Assembly (NCBI RefSeq): GCF_040712315.1
Contig: NC_134021.1
Span: 22,718,501-22,782,500, forward strand
Origin: Castanea sativa
Taxonomy: Eukaryota > Streptophyta > Magnoliopsida > Fagales > Fagaceae
Length of the DNA stretch: 64,000 bases
Direction of reading: 5' to 3'
The notes below the pieces were generated by a model that was not told where the DNA came from, did not search any database, and saw nothing but the letters and a program-made list of their open reading frames with translations. Made by a program: the position numbers and the translations under genes. Shown piece by piece: positions 1-9,479 of the stretch. How positions within the stretch are numbered: the stretch's first letter is position 1; each line of letters starts with the position of its first letter.

Positions 1-695
1 GAATGCCCTGTTTTGCAGAAAAATGACTTTTCACATTCCTCACGTACCCTACTATAAATACCCTTATACCCACAAAATGTAGAGAGCTTCCAGAGAGAAT
101 TTTAAGAGAAAAACCCTAAAGAAAACCAAGATTGACTCATCCACAATCTTAGACTTTTGATTCTCCAAATTCCACTACTTTCACCCTCTCCATTGACATA
201 CTCTTGAGAGGTTCATTAGCCAAATTCTTATCTCACCATATTCATAACAATGAGGAGGTATTTTGGTGCTTGGGAAATAGTTCAAAGACGACCAATTTAC
301 TTGGTTGATGCAATGAGCTTATTGCGGGATTCAAAAGCTAAAGAAGACACGGTTAGACTTAACCTTGTTGGAGCAAGAAGCTAGGAGGGCTTAGGTGCAT
401 TGCGTAGATTAGCCTTGGAGGGCGGCGGAGAGGTTTTTCGCCGAGTTCTTCGATTTCCTCTTCGATAATATGTGCCCGTGTTATCTTTATATTTGCATCT
501 CTCTAACCCTTACTCATACCTTTTAATTGCTACTATGTTGTGATTTATTGTGGTGTAGAGTCGTTTATTTGTTTGGGTTTTTGCTTGTACTTATCATTCT
601 ACACATATATTGTTTGAGTGTAAGCTTGTGTTGGTTATATTTGAAATTGGGGGTCTAAACATTCACTTGTGTTTTACACACTAAGTGAACTTTCA
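1..695 (+). mobile_element. 3' part of a Copia-type LTR (solo or 3' LTR), cut by window start
   Basis: The block around 430-475 (gagaggtttttcgccgagtt) matches the reverse complement of the 5' LTR at 47423-48456, so both are the same LTR family. A TATA box (tataaata, 53-60) sits upstream, and the block ends in ...actttca at 695, the same terminus as the other copy. No primer-binding site (tggtatcagagc) follows, so this is a 3' LTR or solo LTR rather than a 5' LTR. The left end and target-site duplication lie outside the window. Confidence 0.75.
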
Positions 696-978
696 TAGAC
701 ATCTATTTGAGCCACAAACAAGTCATACTAGATCTCCTTTGCCTTATGGGCTTTTTCCATCACTAACATGTCATCTATGCATCTCTTGTATGTCATTCAT
801 CACTTTGTGACATGTACCTTTGATTTATGACTCCCAAAGAGGGCATCAACAATCCTAAAGAAATTTCAATTTGAGGAATTTTTCATTGTGCATTGTGTAA
901 CAATGTCTCATAGAAAACATGCGTTTGAGTATATTTCTATTTATAGTACCCATCAACTTATAATTATGATATTTGCAG

Positions 979-1302
979 TCTAGTGAAGGATGTAGCAAAT
1001 TCTTGTAGGATTGGTGCTGCAACAAATGTAATCTTTGGATTGGCTTTGGATACAAATCTGTCATCATTCCCATATTTGCCATTGCCATTTATGTGAGCTT
1101 TAGCTTAGCTGCTATACATGGAATTTCTGTGTCTGCTTTGGGAATGCTCAGCACTATTGCCACTGGTCTTGCAATTGATGCTTATGGCCCCATAAGTGAC
1201 AATGCTGGTGGAGTTGCAGAAATGGCTGGTATGAGCCATGAGATTCATGAAAGAACAGATGCTTTAGATGCTGCTGGAAACACTACTGCTGCCATTGGCA
1301 AG
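979..1302 (+). pseudogene. Vacuolar H+-pyrophosphatase (type I) exon relic
   Basis: Type I V-PPase is a tonoplast proton pump driven by PPi hydrolysis. Translation gives a strongly conserved internal stretch including [36 protein letters not shown] and [15 protein letters not shown], characteristic of this family. The left edge follows a 3' splice-like tttgcag (972-978) and the right edge AAG|gtgatc (1302/1303) looks like a 5' splice site, so it is one exon with intron flanks. One G is missing near 1048-1050 (the conserved LGYK becomes frameshifted), and about two codons appear lost further on. No neighbouring exon was found between the LTRs at 1-695 and 1760-3659. Either a dead gene fragment or sequence captured by a transposon. 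Confidence 0.9.
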
Positions 1303-1759
1303 GTGATCTTTTTTCGGTTCTACCCTTTTTGATTTAAACTTGGAGCAACTTTGTTTGAGGTCATCATGACCTTGCTATGGATCAGGAAAACTTAACATTA
1401 GCTGCAACCAAGGGTATAACTTCAATCATACTTGCTAATTTGAAAAAACTGTGTCAACATCTAAAATACTAATTGACTATGACTAAAAAAATTGCAAAAA
1501 TAAAATGAAAATTCAATCTTGAGTAACGTGACTGCTTAGAACTGTTTAATGGCAGTGGAAAATTTGTTGAATAAAATGAACCCGTAATGGCAATGACAAA
1601 GTTGTTGAATAAAATAACCCTTAAATGGTAATGGCAGAGTTGTTGAGTAAAATAACCCTTGTATCTTTCAATCATGCGATGAAGCTTTCTTTTTTTTTTC
1701 TTTTTAGTGTTCGTAGAAAAAAAAATTTGTGTTTTTTTTTATTTTATATATATAATTTT
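1303..1759. other. Unassigned AT-rich sequence after the V-PPase exon
   Basis: Begins as intron-like sequence from the splice donor at 1303, then becomes AT-rich with short direct repeats (aaaataaccctta-like, 1565-1660). No further V-PPase exon or other coding signal was recognised. Confidence 0.5.
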
Positions 1760-3659
1760 TGATAGGCCAAGAATGTATTGACCCCTTGGGTAAATTAACC
1801 AATTAATTAGCTAAGTGAATTAATTAAGTTAATTAACTTGCAATACACGTGGTAGTACAAACAAATCACCAAATAACTAAATGCAGCGAAAAATAAATTT
1901 AACATGGTGATTTGTTTACGAATAGGGAAAACCTTCGAGACAAAACCCCACTGGGTGAATTTAAGGTCACCACTCCCGAGAATTCACTATTATCAAAACA
2001 AGCGGTTATAAGTAAGGGAATCCCAGTACCTTATACCAACATACAGTTGAACCCTTACCCCAATACACAATTGGACTTGTAATGTAGTAATAATATCTCC
2101 TTTCAATGCACAGGTCAAAGTACGTGACTAACCAATCAATGCATAGTTCCCAGTACGTGACTAACACACCAACTTAAGAAGAATGTTGGCTAAAAAGTTC
2201 TTCAGTTTATCCACACGATGAAGATCAAGAAGCTCATTGGTTACAAAACCCTACGGCGTACAAACGTGGTAGTTTCTCCAAGAGAAAGATGAACTAGGGC
2301 AAATTGTCTCTGGTCACAATATGCTTGCAACAACAAGTGCAACAACTTTATGATGACCCTAAAAATAATCCTTATATATGTCTACGATTGTGAGAAAAGA
2401 AAACATAAACACATAGCTTGGATATGCGTGAAAAACATATTTAAAAAACATATTTTTGTAATTTTTGATAGATACAACTGTCAAGCTATCTGTCGAGCTT
2501 CACATTTTAAATATCGATAGATACATCTGTCAAGTTTTAATGAACAACACTTTTTCACTTGATTCTTGAACAAATTTGCATGTTTTCAATACTTGGACTT
2601 GAACTCTTGTTCCTTAAAGTATTAAACACATCCTAGATCTACCCAATTAGAGCATTCTCATCAAGCCTCTCATATGCTATAAATGATATTTTTTAGCATC
2701 TAAACCCCAAAAAACCATCTCCATCAAAACTGGTATATGTTATAAAATTTACAATCTTGCTACAGTGCAATCTCATTTTTGAGAGGGCACTGTAGTTGTA
2801 TTGTAAAATAAAAAATAGTTTTTTTATTCCCTAACGGCACTTTCTGATTTCTCATTCTCTTTCCTCTCTCTCACTTCTTTCATCTCTGTTCTCTATTCTC
2901 TCTTCTCTCTCCGTGGTTCATGGTCTGTCGTGCTTGTCGCCAATTTCTGCTCGTCACCTGTTTCTGCACATCGCCGGTCTCTGCTCGTCGTCGATCTCTC
3001 TACTTTCTGTCACTCGATCTCTCTACTCTTTGGCCGCAACATCGCCAAGTCACTGCTGCCTCCGATTCGCCCTCACCAGTTCAGATCTATGATTATCTCT
3101 CTCTCACGCCTTGGGTTCCAATTTGTAGGCTGTAGGTCTCGATCCCCTCACCGATGGAGGTTTTTTTTTTTTATTTTTTTCCTGCTATGGTTGGTGGTGG
3201 TGAGTGGATGTGGTGGTGGTGGGTGGATGTGGATGTGAAGGTTTCTTTCTGCTGTGATTTTTTTTTTGTTAGTGGCAGTTGTGGTATGGGTGGTGGGGTT
3301 TTGGTGGGTGGTTGGGTGGTGGGTTTTGTGGTGATTGTTGGTAGTGTGGCATTGGCGGTGCTGTGAGAAAGAGAAAGACAGGAGAGACAGAGACAGAGGA
3401 GAGAGAAAAAATAAAAAATTATTGAAAAATAATAAAGAAACAATATTTAAATGAAATGGTAAAAAAAAATAGAAGTTTTGATATAGGTTGTATTATAAAG
3501 TGGTGTGTTATATGTTATAAAATTGGGTTTTGAAATGGTAAATGCTAAATTTTTTAGAATTGTTGATGAGAATGCTCTTACAAGAAAGTGTGTTTTATCA
3601 AAGGATAAGTCAATTCTAAATGACATATGTTCTTAACATGTTCCACATATGTCCTAACA
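1760..3659 (-). mobile_element. Solo LTR split by a PIF/Harbinger-like insertion
   Basis: 1760-2649 aligns closely with 30515-31440 (same order of blocks, for example tgaccccttg and caatgtacgtgg near the start and tgatttgtttac further on). The LTR begins tgataggcc at 1760. After removing the element at 2650-3577 plus one TTA, it continues to ...gtcctaaca at 3659. The five bases before (1755-1759) and after (3660-3664) are both atttt, a perfect duplication. No primer-binding site or polypurine tract adjoins it, so it is a solo LTR of about 970 bp. A TATA-like run and leader are best placed on the minus strand. Confidence 0.8.
2650..3577. mobile_element. PIF/Harbinger-like non-autonomous DNA transposon
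   Basis: Terminal inverted repeats GAGCATTCTCATCAA... (2650) and ...TTGATGAGAATGCTC (3577) continue as related sequence inward. A 3-bp duplication TTA flanks it (2647-2649, 3578-3580), typical of PIF/Harbinger. There is no transposase reading frame. The interior holds a CT-rich, leader-like stretch (2850-2915), a GC-richer segment (2920-3140) and a (ggtggt)n-rich stretch (3190-3350), possibly acquired sequence. Short open frames inside are low-complexity and not supported as genes. Confidence 0.8.
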
Positions 3660-3660
3660 A

Positions 3661-3877
3661 TTTTTATTTTGAGAATCTAATTTATAAGTGGATAAAGAAA
3701 TTTGAAACAGAAGAGTGACCCTATATTTTAGGTAATGTTTTAGTGGGAGTTTGGGTTGTATTTTTATCGGATTGTCTTTAGTTTTGTTTCTACTTAAACA
3801 TAGGGATGTAGAGGTATTTTAGAATTAAAAAAAATCCAGTCCAAACAGGAAAAGCCCCTTAAATAGTAGTATAGATT
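3661..3877 (-). mobile_element. Helitron 5'-end fragment (minus strand)
   Basis: Read on the minus strand, it starts TCTATACTACTATTTAAG at 3877, a typical plant Helitron 5' terminus preceded by A. The same segment recurs at about 55620-55865 in the same orientation. The 3' end (hairpin plus CTRR) was not found, so it is a fragment. Confidence 0.55.
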
Positions 3878-3945
3878 ACGGTTCAGTTTTTTAAATAAAC
3901 CGAATCAAGCCACCAACTGTAATTGTATTGAAAAGGTTCAGTTAA

Positions 3946-5108
3946 TCTATATATATAATAATAGGTAAAGCTGAGAGAAAATCCAATTAGATTTCAAATT
4001 GGAATTGAATTAGAGTCTAATTTTGTGCCACGTGTCTCAATTAATCTAAATTTTAAATTTTTGTTCCTATTGAGTTAATTCAATGTAAAAATTGAATTTT
4101 AATTAGAGTTTAATTTTGTGCCACGTGTCCCATCTAATCTAAATTTTTTTAATTTTTGTGCTAAATGAGTTAATTTAGTATATGTTAGGTTCTAAGACCT
4201 TTAGGTTTAAATGTATTAGAACTCTAATTTATATTGTTGGCAAACCATGATCAAAATGTTTAAGTCGTGTTTAGATTGCTCAAAGTGTGTGTCTTTAATG
4301 TAAAGTTGGAATCGAGTTGCTGGAAAGTTACTGTGCAAATCTACCTGGCTCGATCGATCGAGAATTAGACTCGACCGATCGAAAGTCGTGCAGATTGTTT
4401 TTTCTGCAGAATTTCCAACTCAGCCCTAAGCCCATATAACGTGTAGGGTTTTATGTTTTGCCCTAGGTATAAAAGGCAAACCCTAGCCACGTTTTTTAGG
4501 TTGCTTATATTGTTGTTTGTGTGAATCTCTTGTGAGATCTGAGAGGTACTCGCCTTCACACAAGCTTAGGATTATCAAGAAAGAGATTTCTTCAAGAGCT
4601 TGATGATCATTCAGTTGCTGCCATAAGAGCTTAAAGATATACAAGCGAGAGTGCTTTTACTTGCTGGAGAATCCAAGATAGAAGGAGTCCGTGGTCTCGG
4701 AGCTTACACGTGATTGTGTCAATAAGTTTTCTACTGGTGGGTAGCAATAGGATGTTAGTGGTCTAAGTCGCTATTGTACAAACTTTGATTCTTTCATAGT
4801 GGATTCAGTTTTACCTTGAGGATAGCTAGGTTAAATCCTCCCCAGGTTTTGTATCGGTTTGGTTTTCCTGGGTCATCATATCATTGTGTTCTTTATATTT
4901 CCGTTGCTTTGCACGATATGATATATTTGTGTTAACCTAGATTTGCATAATTTACCAAAGTTAATAACTTGGCTAAATAACTAGGTTAATCTGGTTGTTT
5001 TAAGAGGTTTAAAAACGTACAGTATAGAAAATGAAGAGTCCAATATAAATAAATCATAAAAAACCTAATCATATAATTAAAAACAATTCAAATTTATATG
5101 TCATTTAT
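3946..5108 (+). mobile_element. Helitron-like unit interrupted by a solo LTR
   Basis: Starts A|TCTATATATATAATAATAGG at 3946 and shares the block aatccaattaga...ccacgtgtctcaa with the units at 5747-6830 and 19557-21490. It is split at 4182/5022 by the solo LTR and resumes as atgaagagtccaa, a block found inside the other units. No CTAG terminus is visible before the MITE at 5109, so the 3' end is missing. Confidence 0.55.
4183..5021 (+). mobile_element. Solo LTR with perfect GTATA duplication
   Basis: Starts TGttaggttc and ends aaaacgtaCA. The flanking five bases are gtata on both sides (4178-4182 and 5022-5026). A TATA box (tataaaa, 4468-4474) lies in the first half, placing transcription on the plus strand. 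No internal region or primer-binding site is present, so this is the product of LTR-LTR recombination. Length is 839 bp. The superfamily is not certain; layout suggests Copia. Confidence 0.9.
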
Positions 5109-5236
5109 GATCTATTTGAATTGAGGGGAAGGAGGGGGAGCAAAGTAGATTCGACCCAAAATTAGTCTATTTTAAACTAACTCTACTCTACTCCCCTTCA
5201 CTCCCCCCCCCCTTCCCCTCTCAATCTAAACGAGCC
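5109..5236. mobile_element. Short MITE (128 bp)
   Basis: Imperfect terminal inverted repeats: gatctatttgaattgagggg at the left and the reverse complement of ctcaatctaaacgagcc at the right. Both flanks carry tttat (5104-5108, 5237-5241). The interior has a short G-run and C-run that can pair. A related copy lies at 19084-19232. Family not assigned. Confidence 0.65.
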
Positions 5237-5260
5237 TTTATGTAATATACCTTGACTATG

Positions 5261-5296
<36 letters not shown>

Positions 5297-5334
5297 CATA
5301 GTCAAGGTATATTACATAAGGGCTTGTTTAGATT
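5223..5334. repeat. 112-bp near-perfect palindrome with (AT)n centre
   Basis: The left arm from 5223 (aatctaaacgagccttta...) and the right arm ending at 5334 (...ggcttgtttagatt) are reverse complements with about two mismatches and meet at an (AT)n core (about 5262-5294). The left arm overlaps the right terminus of the MITE at 5109-5236, which suggests two MITE ends in opposite orientation. Confidence 0.9.
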
Positions 5335-5746
5335 AAAGTTTAGAGAAAATTTAATTAGAATCAAAATTGAATTTTGCTTTTATTAGTTTTTCATACAAAT
5401 TAAATTGTTTAGATTTTTGTTTTTTGTTTTTTTTTACTTAACTAATGAGCATATTTTTTATACTATTTTTATTTAGATATTTTGTATATGAAGATATTGA
5501 ACGCAACAAATTGTAATTGTGCTGAACGATTCATTATACACCTACCCTTTCAATTTAGGAGATACTATTTGACCAATTTTCCAGTTTATTTTGTGTTGTA
5601 TTTAATAAATTTCGCAAACAATAATTGCAAATTGATATTGTATATGCAATATCCAATGGTGGTTTTCAAAACCATATATATAATAGCAATGTAACGAGAA
5701 AATTGGTGTAACTAATATTCCATGCATCACATAGGTTAACGACTAA
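5335..5746. other. AT-rich sequence without recognised feature
   Basis: Contains a short stretch resembling the Helitron-like units (agagaaaatttaattagaat, 5342-5361) and then unassigned AT-rich sequence. An open frame at 5482-5694 is AT-driven and not supported. Confidence 0.4.
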
Positions 5747-6369
5747 TCTATATTATAATAATAGGTGCAGCAAAGAGAAAATCCAATTAGATTTTAAATT
5801 GGAATTAAATTAGAATCTAATTTTACGCCATGTGTCTCATCTAATCTAAGTTTTTAAATTTGTGTGCCAAGTGAGTTAATTCAATGTAAAAATTGGATTT
5901 CAATTAGAGTTTAATTTTGTGCTATGTGTCTCATCTAATCTAAGTTTTTTAATTATTGTGTCAAATGAGTTAATATAGTGTAAAAAGCGATAAGTCCAAT
6001 ATAAGTAAACCAAAAAATATAATTTTTGAATGATTTTATATTTATGAACTTTTTTTGTATAACTAAAAAGAATTCAACTTTATAAGTCATATATATATAT
6101 ATATTAATAGCCAAAGTTAAGAGAAAATCCAATTAAATTCTAAATTGGAATCAAATTTTGCGCCATGTGTCTCATCTAATTTTTAAATCTGTATGCCAAG
6201 TGAATTATTAGGTGCAAAATTTAAAGAGTCTAAATTCAATTAGATTCTAATTTCAATTTTAATTGGAGTTCAATTTTGCACATATATTCCATCTAATTTT
6301 GTAATTTTTGCGACAAGTAAATTATTGAATGCAAAAACAAAAGAGTCTAAATCTAATTAGATTCTAAAT

Positions 6370-6421
<52 letters not shown>

Positions 6422-6471
6422 TGTGATTGTTTTTAAATGTATCCGTGCATATGCATGAGATTATACACTAG
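5747..6471 (+). mobile_element. Helitron-like unit(s)
   Basis: Begins A|TCTATATTATAATAATAGG (5747). The 3' end has a small hairpin (tgcatatgca, about 6447-6456) about 11 nt before CTAG (6468-6471), followed by T: the Helitron 3' rule. A second internal start-like block (ttaatagccaaagttaagag, about 6100) suggests two diverged units joined. No Rep/helicase gene, so non-autonomous. Confidence 0.65.
6378..6418. repeat. (TG)n microsatellite
   Basis: About 20 uninterrupted TG units inside the Helitron-like unit. Confidence 0.95.
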
Positions 6472-6830
6472 TCTATATATATAGCCAAAGCTTAGAAAAA
6501 ATTCAATTAGATTTAATTTGGATCTTCAATTTTGCGCCATGTGTCTTATTTAATTTTTAAAATTGTACAAAGTAAATTATTGAGTGTAAAAATTGAAGAG
6601 TCCAAATCCAAATAGATTTTAAATAGGATTTCAATTGGAATTTAATTTTCCGCCATGTATCTGTCTAAGTTTTTAATTTGTGTGACAAGTGAATTATTGG
6701 GTACAAAAACATAATAGACTAAAACCAATTAAATACTATGTATAATTTGAACCTCATCTAAACAAAATATTTATATAATTTGAACCATCAAATAATTGTA
6801 TCTATGCATATGCACGGGGTTACATAATAG
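6472..6830 (+). mobile_element. Helitron-like unit, head-to-tail with the previous one
   Basis: Starts TCTATATATATAGCC directly after the CTAG of the preceding unit and shares its internal blocks. The 3' region carries the hairpin tgcatatgca followed by ggggttacataATAG, a slightly decayed CTAG terminus, then T. Confidence 0.6.
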
Positions 6831-8083
6831 TTTAAATAAAAGACAACTTTTCGGTCTTTTAAATTGAAATTGAGGAAATAATTTGTACAGCCACGTGGCA
6901 CAACGAAGTGTAATCAACAAAAAGTCCACATTTTGATTATTAGTTATTATATATAAAAAGATTTTTTCTCACTTGTACAAATCTTCATGGTTTGCATAGG
7001 AGTATTTTATTTTTTAAAATACAATACTCTTTTAAGAAAGTTAGATAAACTTATTTGTCACAGTTTATACATGTCTTAATGAGGAGAATGTCATTTTCTT
7101 CATAATTTTGAGGGACATGCTTTTTAGCTGGGATGAGGAGCTCTATGTCTACTAAAGTTGGCTTTTACTAGCTACACTTTTCGGTACTTCTATTACATCC
7201 ACCATTCAGTCAATGCTTTTGCCCTTGCCCTTTCTCTGAAACTATTTTTTGTAACTTAGCAATGTGGTCCAAAAGACACCGCAAAAGAGAGGCAATCGGA
7301 CTAGTGTGACCAGGGACTAGGGACTAGTGAGTAATGAGTCCCTCGCATTGAATCTTGAGGTGGAAAAAAAAAGGGATAGAAGGCCAAATGGTACCCTTTT
7401 CCAAGGACATGTACGTTAGGGGTCCCAACCTCACAGGGGCAAGTGGGCAACAGAAAGTGATAGTTTACGTATTTGCTCAGCCCGAAACACTGATTGTAGT
7501 TCAGTTCTTCTAATCACCCTGGCCCAAATGTCATCAACATTGAATAGTGTGACCCATTAATAAAAGTGATGAAGTACTAGCCCTTGAATAAAGTCTAGAG
7601 CTTAGAGAAGTACAAAATAACTTATAGTTCTGTTAAAAACAGAAAAGCAAAGGAAAAATTAAATTAAAGGTGACAGTAAAAGGTGGATATATCTAGGGAG
7701 AGATCTATTCCACTTCAATAAAGGTGGCATAGTGAATGTCTTCCACAGAGCCATTTCTTTTTCTTCTTCTCTTTTTTTCTGCAGAAGAAAATGAAAGTGT
7801 GATCTATAGAAAGGGTATCATATACAAGCTACGATTCTAAGAGGAAAGCATCGTTGACTTCTTTAGTGAAGTAACTTTGCTATAGGAACCAACTGAAATT
7901 ACATTTAAAGCAGATTTAGGAAGAGCATCACCAGCAACATTTTGGTTTCTCCTTATCCAACTAAAATACAAAATTCATACCATTTCCTGCAGATCACACA
8001 GCATAGAGGGCAGGGCACAATTGTTAATATCCTACTTTGAAAAAAAATGTTAAGTATCCTAGTAAAAGTATATAGTTTAATTA
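6831..8083. other. Intergenic sequence, nothing recognised
   Basis: Read on both strands: no coding similarity, RNA gene or clear transposon ends. Base composition is less extreme around 7190-7560 but no open frame of note occurs. Confidence 0.5.
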
Positions 8084-8276
8084 TTATTTTAAGGGCTAAA
8101 ATATATTGCTAATCTTTAAACTTCTAACCTTAAAAAAATATTAGTTTCTAAAATTTAAAATGATCATTTTTAATCCCTAATACTGTTAAAGCGTGCGCTT
8201 TCCTAGTTCTAAACAAACTATGATTGCTTTTAGGCTCTAAAAACCGTAAAATGATTGTTTTTTGTCCAATATATAT

Positions 8277-9007
8277 TGTGCGCTCCCAAGTATGGCTGTC
8301 GGGCCTAAGATGTATTTGGGCTCACAATCTATTTGTATGGTGGGCTTTCTAATTTCCTACAACGGGTGATGCTATGCTCTGCCGATCCAGTACCCAGCTT
8401 TCCTGATTTCCACTATCACTTTCCCTCTTCTTCCAGGATGACTGATCCCTCTCCCTCTCCTCTCTCCCTCTCTCGTCTTTCTCTCAAGAATTGCCAACCC
8501 CCCCAACCGAATCCTCCTTGCTTATTTATAGCCATAGTTAGTGGAATAGTCATGATCATTCCCCTGGTGAGTGGAAGGAGGGGTCCAATACTGCTTCTCC
8601 TAAGTGGATGTCTAATCTTGAGTAGGGAGGGTGGCAGTGGCATTGGAACTAGCTCCACCGCTAGACTTTATGCTCGGCAAGGGCATTCCCTAGGCAATGG
8701 AAGGAAGGTCTAATATCATTTCACTTAAGTGGATGTTTGGTAATGGGTGGGAGAAGATGACAGTAACGTTGGAACCTGCTCCGCCAGTAGGCTCTCTGCT
8801 CGGCGGTGGCATCCCCTAAGTGCTGCCGTGCATTCTGAGTCCAACCTGCTTGGATGCGGTATCCCCTAAGTGATGCCATGCGAGACTCCACACTCATCGG
8901 CCATGCCGTGAAAGCTTTCACACGTGATCAGTGTTAGGCTCTCACACGTGTTATCACATTCGTGGGCCTCCGAGTAAGTGGGCTTGAAGGAGGGTGGCGC
9001 TCGTACA
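8277..9007 (-). repeat. 3' LTR of Tat element 1
   Basis: Plus-strand limits TGtgcgctccc ... ctcgtaCA, 731 bp. Aligns end to end with 17727-18443. Immediately after 9007 the plus strand reads atagccccccctt, a polypurine tract on the minus strand. Confidence 0.93.
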
Positions 9008-9296
9008 ATAGCCCCCCCTTGATTCATGCTTCGCTTATGGTGATGAATCAAGGATCCTGGTCAGATCATGATGATAACTCCCCATGAATGTCCATTCCCT
9101 GCACGCGGTCAGGGCAATCGTCATTGCAGATTTCTCAAAAACGGTGTCGCGCCAGGTCATCATATCAGTAATTAAAACTCTGTAGATGGTGAACAACCTG
9201 ACGGTTCGTAAACCGTGCCCATGCGTGTAGGAAGGTTACCCAAAAGGAATTTGGGAGGTTTTTCCTGCTTCTGCCTCATTAAATGCCTTAAAGTCC

Positions 9297-9304
9297 TATA
9301 AATA
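9297..9304 (+). promoter_or_regulatory. TATA box of the opposite-strand gene, element 1
   Basis: cctataaatag lies about 290 bp inside the polypurine tract and 183 bp upstream of the ATG at 9480, followed by a pyrimidine-rich leader. The same motif at comparable spacing precedes the matching gene in element 2 (34736). Confidence 0.7.
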
Positions 9305-9479
9305 GCCCATTCTAGGCTCCCATTTCATTTTTTGTGTTCCTTACGCTCCCTATCTCTGCCTTGCCGAGCATTCCTCTTTTGCGAAAAAACTCATCCTCAG
9401 TTCTTCACTCCCTAGAGCCCGAAGTAAGTTTTCTTTAACTCTCTATTTTTTCAATTCTTCTTCGTTTCATACTTTAGGA

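Noticed and set aside
3154..3366. Gly/Val/Trp-rich open frame
   Set aside because: Encoded by ggtggt-type low-complexity DNA inside a PIF-like element; no start context or motif.
3171..3443. Thr/Pro-rich minus-strand frame
   Set aside because: Shadow of the same low-complexity tract.
8333..8713. Open frame of 126 codons in the 3' LTR
   Set aside because: Lies wholly in LTR sequence, low-complexity Ser/Pro-rich, and the partner LTR has only a short broken version.
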